Origin: Bacteroidales bacterium | GTDB lineage: Bacteria > Bacteroidota > Bacteroidia > Bacteroidales > NBLH01 | Length of the DNA stretch: 7,334 nucleotides | NCBI GenBank assembly: GCA_027083715.1 | Contig: JALWNR010000518.1 | Coordinates: forward strand, 1-7,334 | Direction: 5' to 3' | Part shown: piece after piece, positions 1 to 5,667 of the stretch | How positions within the stretch are numbered: position 1 is the stretch's first letter | How the letters are laid out: every line of letters begins with the position of its first letter | Notes under the pieces: generated by a model | The model's database searches: none | The model's input: the letters and a program-made list of their open reading frames with translations, nothing else | Told to the model about the DNA's origin: nothing | Position numbers and translations under genes: made by a program

Positions 1-164
1 ATTCTGCTTTCCCGTGTAGACAAACCAGTCATTATACAAACGAAACAGGAAAAATAAATATAGAAGAAATCAATGAATATCTAAAAAATAAAAATCATAA
101 AAACATAGAAATCAAACAAATAAAAGCAAATATCGAAGACTGCTTTATGGAATTAATGAAATAA
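1..164 (+). CDS. C-terminal end of an ABC transporter ATPase (partial)
   Basis: Reading from position 3, 53 sense codons run to the TAA at 162-164; the 5' part lies outside the window. The peptide ends in ANIEDCFMELMK. A terminal block of the form (S/N)-hydrophobic-E-D-x-F-x-x-L closes many ABC-2 exporter ATPases, and the next gene ends in a comparable block (NMDEVFLKLARK). The Walker and signature motifs are not in view, so the family call rests on this tail and on the neighbours: a complete ATPase and two ABC-2 permeases follow on the same strand. Inference: this is the first of two separate ATPases corresponding to the N-terminal half of the fused E. coli protein YbhF. It would be cytoplasmic, pairing with the second ATPase under the two permeases. 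No other identity fits as well, but the fragment alone is short. Confidence 0.7.
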   Translation, partial: SAFPCRQTSHYTNETGKINIEEINEYLKNKNHKNIEIKQIKANIEDCFMELMK

Positions 165-214
165 TTAGTTGAAGGTAGAAAGTTTATAAAGTAAAAAGTC
201 TAAACAAGTGAGCT

Positions 215-230
215 GTTAAATTGTTATATG
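215..230 (+). repeat. 16-nt direct repeat, copy 1 (GTTAAATTGTTATATG)
   Basis: The same 16 nt recurs exactly at 1093-1108. Both copies lie shortly after the stop codon of an ATPase gene (51 nt and 4 nt downstream), in the gaps on either side of the second ATPase. AT-rich strings of the TTAAATTGTT type are frequent in Bacteroidota intergenic DNA as I recall, so this is likely a dispersed low-complexity repeat rather than a binding site. Confidence 0.5.
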
Positions 231-299
231 TCTAATTGTAGAATGAGCAATGAAATATGCTTTTTAGAGCTAATTTTTACAGCAAATAAATGTGGTGAA

Positions 300-329
300 A
301 ATCTTTGCGTCTTCGTGCATTTGCGTGAG
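300..329 (+). repeat. 30-nt dispersed intergenic repeat, copy A (CTTTGCGT type)
   Basis: This stretch matches 1387-1416 at 26 of 30 positions, sharing AATCTTTGCGTCTT at the start and TTTGCGTGAG at the end. Copy A lies 37 nt before the second ATPase start and copy B 56 nt before the first permease start, both in the same orientation. From memory, CTTTGCGTCTT...TTTGCGTGA strings recur in the intergenic DNA of many Bacteroidota. It could act as mRNA leader structure, but nothing here shows that. Confidence 0.6.
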
Positions 330-366
330 TAAAATTACGCTTTTACGAGGGGTATAAATTAAAACA

Positions 367-1089
367 ATGGAAAAAGTTATATCGGTAAAAAATATGGTCA
401 AAAAGTTTGGTGATTTTGTGGCAAATGATCGCCTTACTTTTGATGTATATAAAGGTGAAATTTTTGGTTTTTTAGGTGCCAACGGTGCCGGAAAAACTAC
501 CGCCATACGTATCCTTTGCGGCTTATCCAAACCCACATCGGGCGAAATGACAGTGGCAGGATACGATATTTATACACAAACTGAAGAAATCAAAAAGAAC
601 ATCGGCTATATGAGCCAAAAATTTTCATTGTATGAAGATTTGACCATTACCGAAAACATAAAATTTTATGCTGGAATTTACGGATTGTCGGACAAAGAAA
701 TCAAACAAAAATCAGAAGAATTAATCAATAAATTCAATTTACAGGACAAAAAAAATAAATTAATCAGTTCATTGCCCTTGGGTTGGAAACAAAAACTCGC
801 TTTTTCCATAGCCATTATTCACGACCCAAAAATTGTTTTTCTTGATGAACCCACAGGCGGAGTTGATCCGATTACGCGTCGTCAGTTTTGGGATTTGATT
901 TACGAAGCGGCAGATAAGGGCATTACCGTTTTTGTAACCACTCACTATATGGACGAAGCAGAATATTGTCACCGCCTTTCCATTATGGTGGACGGCAGAA
1001 TAGAAGCGTTAGACAGCCCAGACAGTCTCGTTAAGCAATATAATGCAGAAAACATGGACGAAGTATTTTTAAAATTAGCAAGAAAATGA
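367..1089 (+). CDS. ABC-2 type exporter ATPase subunit (YbhF C-terminal-half-like)
   Basis: This 240-residue cytoplasmic nucleotide-binding subunit would power the two permeases that follow. Visible motifs in order: Walker A GANGAGKT (37-44), Q-loop glutamine in GYMSQ (Q84), a signature of the form LPLGWKQ (136-142) in place of LSGGQ, Walker B IVFLDEP (156-162) with catalytic Glu161, D-loop GGVDP (164-168) and the switch histidine H193 in TTHYMDEAE. The LPLGxxQ signature is, as I recall, normal for the second ATPase domain of YbhF/RbbA-like and some drug-exporter ATPases, so it is not a defect. The length is that of a single-domain ATPase and all catalytic residues are present. ATG 367 is the first sensible start, 9-10 residues before the conserved N-terminal strand; a GAGGGG at 347-352 is 14 nt upstream, rather far for a Shine-Dalgarno. 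The substrate cannot be read from sequence; relatives export drugs, cations or small lipophilic compounds. Confidence 0.93.
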   Translation: MEKVISVKNMVKKFGDFVANDRLTFDVYKGEIFGFLGANGAGKTTAIRILCGLSKPTSGEMTVAGYDIYTQTEEIKKNIGYMSQKFSLYEDLTITENIKFYAGIYGLSDKEIKQKSEELINKFNLQDKKNKLISSLPLGWKQKLAFSIAIIHDPKIVFLDEPTGGVDPITRRQFWDLIYEAADKGITVFVTTHYMDEAEYCHRLSIMVDGRIEALDSPDSLVKQYNAENMDEVFLKLARK

Positions 1090-1092
1090 ATG

Positions 1093-1108
1093 GTTAAATT
1101 GTTATATG
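1093..1108 (+). repeat. 16-nt direct repeat, copy 2
   Basis: Exact second copy of 215-230, beginning 4 nt after the stop codon of the second ATPase gene. Confidence 0.5.
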
Positions 1109-1109
1109 C

Positions 1110-1126
1110 TTACATTGTTAAATTAT
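1110..1126 (+). repeat. 17-nt repeat, inverted partner at 2632-2648
   Basis: TTACATTGTTAAATTAT here is the exact reverse complement of 2632-2648. The two copies flank the first permease gene. The string is AT-rich and of a low-complexity type, so chance plus common repeat content is possible. Confidence 0.45.
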
Positions 1127-1131
1127 GAAAT

Positions 1132-1176
1132 AATTGCGTAGCAATTAAAACTTATAACTTGTCAGCCTACTGGCTG
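1132..1176 (+). repeat. two small perfect hairpins (AATTGC-N3-GCAATT and CAGCC-N4-GGCTG)
   Basis: The first hairpin is AATTGC (1132-1137), loop GTA, GCAATT (1141-1146). The second is CAGCC (1163-1167), loop TACT, GGCTG (1172-1176). Neither is followed by a T tract, so they are not convincing intrinsic terminators. The first has a twin at 1422-1436 with the same stem and a different loop (ACA), and both twins are followed by an A-rich stretch ending in ATAACTT. Confidence 0.55.
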
Positions 1177-1225
1177 ATGTTCTTAAATGACTTATATGGT
1201 TTAAATATAAATGAGTGAATAATTA

Positions 1226-1293
1226 TACCGATACGCTTTTAGTAATCGTATTACTTCGCAAGCTCTTAATACAAAACTAAAAGTCTATCGGCA
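1226..1293 (+). repeat. 68-nt hairpin repeat element, simple copy
   Basis: The outer arms TACCGATACGCTTTTAG (1226-1242) and CTAAAAGTCTATCGGCA (1277-1293) form 14 Watson-Crick pairs, one G-T pair and two mismatches. Inside, GTATTA (1248-1253) pairs with TAATAC (1267-1272), and CTT-CGC-AAG (1254-1262) can close the apex. The whole unit matches the second copy (6772-6904) at 66 of 68 positions once a 65-nt insert is removed there. No coding frame is present. The structure resembles a REP- or MITE-like non-autonomous element; its mobilising enzyme is not in the window. Confidence 0.8.
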
Positions 1294-1298
1294 TTGTT

Positions 1299-1344
1299 TA
1301 CTCCCGAATACTTTCGGGTACCTGTCCCGAAAATCGGGATACTC
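1299..1344 (+). repeat. double CCCGA/TCGGG hairpin between TACTC direct repeats
   Basis: Hairpin 1 is CCCGAA-TACT-TTCGGG (1303-1318); hairpin 2 is TCCCGA-AAA-TCGGGA (1325-1339). The pair is bracketed by TACTC at 1299-1303 and 1340-1344, which could be a target-site duplication. The composite repeat at 6772-6940 lacks this block, which supports insertion here. Paired CCCGA/TCGGG hairpins of this kind occur, as I recall, as dispersed intergenic repeats in Bacteroidota. A terminator role is unlikely: there is no T tract and the operon continues. Confidence 0.65.
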
Positions 1345-1372
1345 TTACAAAATATTTAAGTGGTTTAGTATA
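1344..1372 (+). repeat. 29-nt 3' tail of the composite repeat, copy 1
   Basis: This stretch matches 6912-6940 at 27 of 29 positions (common string CTTACAAAATATTTAAG followed by YGGTYTAGTATA). It stands the same way round and on the same side of the 68-nt hairpin in both places, so the mobile or amplified unit is probably longer than the hairpin itself. Confidence 0.7.
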
Positions 1373-1386
1373 AATTTTGATTATAA

Positions 1387-1416
1387 AATCTTTGCGTCTT
1401 AGCGACTTTGCGTGAG
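1387..1416 (+). repeat. 30-nt dispersed intergenic repeat, copy B (CTTTGCGT type)
   Basis: Second copy of 300-329, 26 of 30 identical. It is followed at once by the AATTGC-ACA-GCAATT hairpin. Confidence 0.6.
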
Positions 1417-1421
1417 CAAGA

Positions 1422-1436
1422 AATTGCACAGCAATT
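1422..1436 (+). repeat. AATTGC-ACA-GCAATT hairpin
   Basis: Perfect 6-bp stem with a 3-nt loop, a twin of 1132-1146 with a changed loop. It ends 36 nt before the first permease start and could lie in its translation leader. Confidence 0.5.
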
Positions 1437-1472
1437 AAACAAATATAACTTATGTGGTTCAATAAATAAACT

Positions 1473-2576
1473 ATGAAACGTTTTATCGGATTTTTACGAA
1501 AAGAATTTTATCATATTTTCAGGGATAAGCGCACACTGATTATCCTTTTCGGGATGCCTATTGCACAGGTCTTGCTTTTTGGTTTTGTAATTACCAACGA
1601 AATCAAAAACGTAAAAATTGCTATTCTTGACCATTCTAAAGATTATGTTACTAAAGAAATCACCAATAAAATTCTGGCTTCAGAATATTTTATTTTGGAT
1701 AAAAATCTGCAATCCGATAAAGAAATTGAAAACATTTTCAAAGCGGGAAATGTAAAAGAAGTATTGATTTTTGAGAACGATTTTGCCAAAAAACTGGAAA
1801 AAGAAGGTACTGTCGATATCCAAATCATTACTGATGCCACCGACCCGAATACAGCAAATCTGTTGGTCAGCTACACATCGGCAATAGTCCTGAATTACTC
1901 AAACAAACTGAATATAGACACAAATCTGCCAATGCAAATCAATACCGAAACACTCATGTTTTATAATCCCGAATTAAAAAGCGTGTTTATGTTTGTTCCG
2001 GGTATTATGGCAATGATTTTAATGCTTATTTCTGCCATTATGACCTCCATTTCCATTACCCGCGAAAAAGAAATGGGTACGATGGAAATCTTGTTGGTAT
2101 CGCCTTTAAAGCCGGCACAAATTATTATCGGAAAAGTAACGCCTTATGTACTGCTTTCCTTTGTTAATGCCGTAACAATCATTTTATTAGGTATGTATGT
2201 TTTTGGTATGCCCGTTCAGGGAAGTATTGTTTTGTTGCTGGCTGAAAATGTGTTGTTTATCATTCTGGCACTGTCGTTAGGAATATTAATTTCCACAACC
2301 ACCGACAATCAACAGGCTGCCATGATGAAATCAATGTTTGGTTTATTATTGCCTACGATATTATTGTCCGGCTTTATTTATCCGGTAGAAAATATGCCGT
2401 GGATTTTACAAATATTTGCTAATATGATGCCGCCGCGTTGGTTCATCATCATTATAAAAAACATTATGCTAAAAGGAACAAGCTTTGCTTTTGTATGGAA
2501 AGAGACCTTGATTTTATTGGGATTTACCATTTTCTTTTTGGCAGTAAGTATTAAAAAATTTCAGATACGTTTGTAG
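1473..2576 (+). CDS. ABC-2 type exporter permease (YbhS-like)
   Basis: This 367-residue inner-membrane subunit is of the ABC-2 membrane family (ABC2_membrane_3 type). The N-terminus has the usual FLRKEFxxIFRDKRT element (7-21) and a first membrane segment (about 22-41). A large soluble domain (about 43-168) would be extracytoplasmic. A block of hydrophobic segments then follows at about 170-195, 217-245, 249-275, 287-308 and 345-362. The cytoplasmic REKEMGTME element (197-205) followed by LLVSP is typical of ABC-2 permeases and is thought to contact the ATPase. The length is normal for the family. ATG 1473 is chosen because MKRFIGFLRKEF is a standard start for this family; no Shine-Dalgarno is visible, as expected in Bacteroidota. 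It would dimerise with the next gene product over the two ATPases. The substrate is unknown. Confidence 0.92.
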   Translation: MKRFIGFLRKEFYHIFRDKRTLIILFGMPIAQVLLFGFVITNEIKNVKIAILDHSKDYVTKEITNKILASEYFILDKNLQSDKEIENIFKAGNVKEVLIFENDFAKKLEKEGTVDIQIITDATDPNTANLLVSYTSAIVLNYSNKLNIDTNLPMQINTETLMFYNPELKSVFMFVPGIMAMILMLISAIMTSISITREKEMGTMEILLVSPLKPAQIIIGKVTPYVLLSFVNAVTIILLGMYVFGMPVQGSIVLLLAENVLFIILALSLGILISTTTDNQQAAMMKSMFGLLLPTILLSGFIYPVENMPWILQIFANMMPPRWFIIIIKNIMLKGTSFAFVWKETLILLGFTIFFLAVSIKKFQIRL

Positions 2577-2582
2577 AAATAC

Positions 2583-2603
2583 GTCGTGGCGTGTCTTTAC
2601 GAC
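2583..2603 (+). repeat. short hairpin GTCGT-N11-ACGAC between the permeases
   Basis: GTCGT (2583-2587) pairs with ACGAC (2599-2603). The GTGGCGTGTCTTTACG content recalls half of the widespread GTAGAGACACGCC... type intergenic palindrome, but only a degraded remnant is present. There is no T tract, so I do not call it a terminator. Confidence 0.3.
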
Positions 2604-2631
2604 AATTACATATAAACAACCCAGTCATACA

Positions 2632-2648
2632 ATAATTTAACAATGTAA
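2632..2648 (-). repeat. 17-nt repeat, inverted partner of 1110-1126
   Basis: Exact reverse complement of 1110-1126, ending 4 nt before the GTG start of the second permease. It may overlap that gene's ribosome binding region. Confidence 0.45.
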
Positions 2649-2652
2649 TTCA

Positions 2653-3774
2653 GTGAGAACATTAAAATTCATATTGCAAAAAGAGTTTAAGCAAATATTT
2701 CGCAATAAGAGTATGTTGCCGATGATATTTATTATGCCATTGGTACAATTACTGGTATTGGTAAATGCTGCTACTTTTGAAATTAAAAATATTGATTTGG
2801 TGATAGTGGATAAAGATTTAAGCAGTACCTCACGCGAATTGACTTCAAAATTTAAAGGCTCGCCCTTTTTTAATGTAGTTAAAACCACTTTTTCCGTACA
2901 GCAAGCTGAAGAATATTTATATAAAGATAAAGGTGATTTGGTTTTGGTTATCCCTGAAAATTTTGAGAAAAAGCTGGTACGAGAACAAAATTCCGAAATC
3001 CAGTTGCTCATTAATGCCATTGATGGTGTAGTTGCCGGATTAAGCAGTTATTATGCCACTTCTATTATTGCAAGTTTGAACAAAGATGTAATAACTCGCT
3101 GGTTTGGCGTGTCGGAAGCTTCATCAGGGATAAAGCAAATCAAAGTAGAGTACTCACATTGGTACAATCCGGAACTAGATTACAAAACTTTTATGGTACC
3201 CGGGATTTTGGTTTTGCTGATTACCAATATCGGGCTGTTTCTGGCAGGCATGAATTTAGTACGTGAAAAGGAAATCGGTACCATTGAACAAATTAATGTT
3301 ACACCAATCAAAAAGCACCAGTTCATTATCGGAAAACTAATTCCTTTTTGGATTATTTCTATTTTTGAACTGGCTTTGGGTTTAGTTATTGGCAAATTGG
3401 TATTTGATATTCCTATAATCGGTAGTCTTTGGCTGATATTTGGTGCCACGGCACTTTACATGCTGGTGGTGTTGGCAATTGGTTTGTTTATTTCCACCAT
3501 TACCGAAAATCAGTTGCAAGCGATGTTCTTTTCGTTCTTTTTCAATCTGGTTTTTATATTGATGAGCGGCTTATTCACCGCCGTAGAAAGCATGCCCGAA
3601 TGGGGACAAATACTGAACAAAATAAACCCCATTGCATATTTTATCCGTGTAATGCGTATGGTATTGCTTAAAGGTTCTGGCTTTACAGATATTCTTCCCG
3701 AAATAGCATCATTAAGTATTTTTGCAATACTAATGTTTATTTTGGCTGTTTGGAATTATAAGAAAACAAGTTAA
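2653..3774 (+). CDS. ABC-2 type exporter permease (YbhR-like)
   Basis: This 373-residue partner permease has the same architecture as the preceding gene: FILQKEFKQIFRNKSM (6-21), a first membrane segment (about 22-40), a soluble extracytoplasmic domain (about 42-175), the REKEIGTIE element (204-212), and further hydrophobic segments at about 180-202, 224-248, 252-280, 288-310 and 350-368. It is a homologue, not a duplicate: sequence is shared mainly at family motifs (MPLVQ/MPIAQ, NPEL, VPGI, REKE-GT-E, ESMP/ENMP). The start is GTG at 2653, since the same frame has a TAA at 2638-2640 and no ATG before the conserved N-terminal element. The gap to the previous gene is 76 bp. It is the last gene of the exporter operon in view; the next gene, proS, has its own promoter. 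Confidence 0.92.
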   Translation: MRTLKFILQKEFKQIFRNKSMLPMIFIMPLVQLLVLVNAATFEIKNIDLVIVDKDLSSTSRELTSKFKGSPFFNVVKTTFSVQQAEEYLYKDKGDLVLVIPENFEKKLVREQNSEIQLLINAIDGVVAGLSSYYATSIIASLNKDVITRWFGVSEASSGIKQIKVEYSHWYNPELDYKTFMVPGILVLLITNIGLFLAGMNLVREKEIGTIEQINVTPIKKHQFIIGKLIPFWIISIFELALGLVIGKLVFDIPIIGSLWLIFGATALYMLVVLAIGLFISTITENQLQAMFFSFFFNLVFILMSGLFTAVESMPEWGQILNKINPIAYFIRVMRMVLLKGSGFTDILPEIASLSIFAILMFILAVWNYKKTS

Positions 3775-4018
3775 CCCTAATAATTAACACTTTTAGCTTT
3801 GCGCAGATACAAAGCCTGTTCCGATTCATCGGAATGCGTGAAGAGAATTTCAAGCGACACCCAACCTTTAGCCTCATGAGCCGAAGGCGAGTAAATTTGG
3901 GTGGTTTTACTTTGTTGTAGAAGTTATTTAACGTTTTAATACACAGTAGTTTACAATACAAATATACTAAGAACGGTGAATTTTGCGGGTTAAAGACTCA
4001 AAATAGCACAAATTTCAA
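3775..4018. other. intergenic region between exporter operon and the proS promoter
   Basis: No intact gene is present. The left half holds several hairpins and a protein-like minus-strand frame described in a separate entry. The right half, about 3930-4018, is AT-rich and I see nothing specific in it. The whole gap to proS runs to 4138 and also contains the proS promoter and a tandem repeat. Confidence 0.6.
3777..3923 (-). pseudogene. possible gene-tail remnant or structured repeat, 48 codons without a start
   Basis: On the minus strand, 48 sense codons run from just after a TAA (3924-3926 on +) to a TAG (3777-3779). The peptide contains YSPSAHEAKGWVSLEILF followed by THSDESEQALYLRKAKSVNY. 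Composition and codons look like real protein, yet the frame has no ATG. A longer frame here (74 codons with ATG, 3737-3961 minus) gives a Lys/Arg/Cys-rich product that looks like a shadow. The same DNA folds well: CTTTG/CAAAG (3797-3801, 3810-3814), TTCCGATTCATCGGAA (3819-3834), and CACCCAA (3858-3864) with TTGGGTG (3897-3903), plus inner TTTA/TAAA and GCC/GGC pairs. It may be the tail of a degraded gene, or a dispersed hairpin repeat that happens to read open. I do not recognise the peptide. Confidence 0.35.
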
Positions 4019-4049
4019 TTGCCTCTTTTCAATTAAATCACTACTTTTG
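4019..4049 (+). promoter_or_regulatory. proS promoter, Bacteroidota type
   Basis: TTG at 4019-4021, a 20-nt spacer, then TACTTTTG at 4042-4049 fits the Bacteroidota consensus (-33 TTTG, -7 TAnnTTTG) at every -7 position. Transcription would start at about 4055, leaving a leader of roughly 85 nt that contains the tandem repeat at 4100-4131. Confidence 0.65.
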
Positions 4050-4099
4050 CAGTTCTTTAAAATAGGATAATTAAAAATTAGGCAAATGGTATCTTCGGT

Positions 4100-4131
4100 A
4101 CTAATATACTAATACACTAATTCACTAATTT
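4100..4131 (+). repeat. four tandem 8-bp units ACTAATNN in the proS leader
   Basis: The units are ACTAATAT, ACTAATAC, ACTAATTC and ACTAATTT, with no gap, ending 7 nt before the ATG. The tract is unstructured and would overlap the ribosome landing site. Copy number could vary by slippage; whether it controls proS is unknown. Confidence 0.65.
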
Positions 4132-4138
4132 TAGAATT

Positions 4139-5614
4139 ATGTCAAAAGGAATTGCAAAAAGAAGCGAAAATTATTCGCAATGGTATAACGATATAGTAAT
4201 TAAAGCTGATTTGGCTGAAAATTCTGCCGTGCGCGGAAGTATGGTAATCAAGCCTTACGGTTATGCAATCTGGGAAAAGATGCAGGCTCAGTTAGATAAA
4301 ATGTTTAAAGAAACAGGTCATGAAAATGCTTACTTCCCGTTGTTTATACCTAAATCTTTTTTTAGCAAAGAAGCCGATCATGTGGATGGTTTTGCCAAAG
4401 AATGTGCTGTAGTAACCCATTATCGTTTGCGTAACCGTGCCGATGGAAAAGGTATTGAAGTAGATCCGGATGCAAAACTGGAAGAAGAACTAATCGTTCG
4501 CCCTACATCGGAAACCATTATCTGGAATTCCTATAAAAACTGGATACAATCCTATCGTGATTTACCTATATTGATTAATCAATGGGCAAATGTTGTACGT
4601 TGGGAAATGCGTACCCGTTTGTTTTTGCGTACTTCGGAATTTCTCTGGCAGGAAGGACATACTGCGCATGCCACAGCCGAAGAAGCTATTGCCGAAACCA
4701 AGCAAATGATTAATATATATGCTGATTTTGTGGAAAATTATATGGCAATTCCGGTAATTCAAGGAACAAAAACCGAAAAAGAACGTTTTGCAGGAGCTTT
4801 GGAAACCTATTCTATTGAAGCCATGATGCAAGACGGAAAAGCATTGCAGGCAGGAACATCACATTTTTTGGGACAAAACTTTGCAAAAGCTTTTGATGTG
4901 AAATTTACCGATAAAAACAGTAAATTAGACTATGTATGGGCAACTTCATGGGGCGTATCTACCCGCTTGATGGGTGCTTTAATCATGGCACACTCTGATG
5001 ATAAAGGCTTGGTATTACCTCCAAAACTGGCTCCTTATCAGGTAGTTATTGTTCCTATTTACAAAAATGCAGAACAATTAGACCAAATTACCGAAAAAGC
5101 AAAAGAGTTGATGGCTGAACTTCGTTCAAAAGGCATTAGTGTAAAATACGATGGTAGAGACACACATCGTCCGGGAAATAAATTTGCCGAATACGAACTA
5201 AAAGGTGTGCCTGTGCGTTTGGCAATCGGACCGAGAGATTTAGAGCAAGGTAATGTTGAACTTGCACGTCGTGATACTTTGGAAAAGAAGATTTATCCGC
5301 AAGAAGGTATCGCAGAAATAATTTCAAATCTTTTGGATGAAATCCAAAAAAACATGTACGATAAAGCCCTTAAATTCAGAGGAGAAAATACCTACAAAGT
5401 AGATACTTACGATGAATTTAAAGATATTATTGAAAACAAAGGCGGTTTTGTACTTGCACATTGGGACGGAACCAACGAAACAGAAGAGAAAATAAAAGCG
5501 GAAACAAAAGCTACAATTCGCTGTATTCCTTTAGATGCAGTTGAAGAAGAAGGAAAATGTATTTTTACGGGTAAACCCTCAAAGCGTAGAGTTTTGTTTG
5601 CAAAAGCATACTAG
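4139..5614 (+). CDS. proS: prolyl-tRNA synthetase, archaeal/eukaryote-like class II type
   Basis: This 491-residue cytoplasmic enzyme charges tRNA-Pro with proline using ATP. Class II landmarks: motif 1 region around [16 protein letters not shown] (33-48) to AYFPLF; the proline-binding TSE loop in VRPTSET (120-126); motif 2 R154-W-E156 onwards to WQEGHTAH (170-177); motif 3 around [15 protein letters not shown] (R276). The anticodon-binding domain starts near [11 protein letters not shown]. The terminal Tyr491 is the conserved C-terminal tyrosine of this subtype. Length and absence of an insertion editing domain between motifs 2 and 3 mark the type found in archaea, eukaryotes and Bacteroidota, not the E. 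coli type. The C-terminal zinc-like domain keeps only C462 and C474 (WDGTNETEE where zinc-binding relatives carry a Cys pair), so zinc binding is probably lost. ATG 4139 fits the conserved N-terminus ([16 protein letters not shown]). It has its own promoter. Confidence 0.97.
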   Translation: MSKGIAKRSENYSQWYNDIVIKADLAENSAVRGSMVIKPYGYAIWEKMQAQLDKMFKETGHENAYFPLFIPKSFFSKEADHVDGFAKECAVVTHYRLRNRADGKGIEVDPDAKLEEELIVRPTSETIIWNSYKNWIQSYRDLPILINQWANVVRWEMRTRLFLRTSEFLWQEGHTAHATAEEAIAETKQMINIYADFVENYMAIPVIQGTKTEKERFAGALETYSIEAMMQDGKALQAGTSHFLGQNFAKAFDVKFTDKNSKLDYVWATSWGVSTRLMGALIMAHSDDKGLVLPPKLAPYQVVIVPIYKNAEQLDQITEKAKELMAELRSKGISVKYDGRDTHRPGNKFAEYELKGVPVRLAIGPRDLEQGNVELARRDTLEKKIYPQEGIAEIISNLLDEIQKNMYDKALKFRGENTYKVDTYDEFKDIIENKGGFVLAHWDGTNETEEKIKAETKATIRCIPLDAVEEEGKCIFTGKPSKRRVLFAKAY

Positions 5615-5667
5615 CTGGATTTAGTCCTTTTTACAAGCTTATTACTGACCTCGATTCATACTTTTAG

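Larger units (their letters stand above)
1090..1472 (+). other. 383-bp repeat-filled gap inside the exporter operon
   Basis: No gene is seen here. From left to right it holds the second 16-nt repeat (1093-1108), a 17-nt string repeated inverted at 2632-2648 (1110-1126), hairpins at 1132-1146 and 1163-1176, the 68-nt hairpin repeat (1226-1293), a pair of CCCGA/TCGGG hairpins (1303-1339), the 29-nt tail shared with the second composite repeat (1344-1372), the second CTTTGCGT repeat (1387-1416) and a hairpin at 1422-1436. No good TTG-N20-TAnnTTTG promoter was found before the permease, so transcription presumably reads through from the ATPase gene. That is inference. Confidence 0.7.

Noticed and set aside
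136..142. Loss-of-function reading of the ATPase signature (residues 136-142, LPLGWKQ instead of LSGGQ)
   Set aside because: This variant is, to my knowledge, usual in the subfamily, and all other catalytic motifs are intact.
270..536. 88-codon minus-strand open frame over the second ATPase start
   Set aside because: It is antisense to the conserved Walker A region of a clear ATPase and its peptide has no recognisable feature.
1303..1339. CCCGA/TCGGG hairpins as an intrinsic terminator inside the operon
   Set aside because: No T tract follows, and the next gene is a subunit of the same transporter.
1226..1372. CRISPR array or integron attC site
   Set aside because: There are only two distant copies with no regular spacers, and no GTTRRRY/RYYYAAC core ends; a dispersed palindromic repeat fits better.
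3429..3671. 80-codon plus-strand frame inside the second permease
   Set aside because: It is a shifted frame within a well-conserved membrane protein gene, with His/Cys-rich non-native composition.
3737..3961. 74-codon minus-strand frame with ATG after the second permease
   Set aside because: It overlaps the permease 3' end and reads as a Lys/Arg/Cys-rich shadow; the neighbouring start-less frame (3777-3923) is the more protein-like one.
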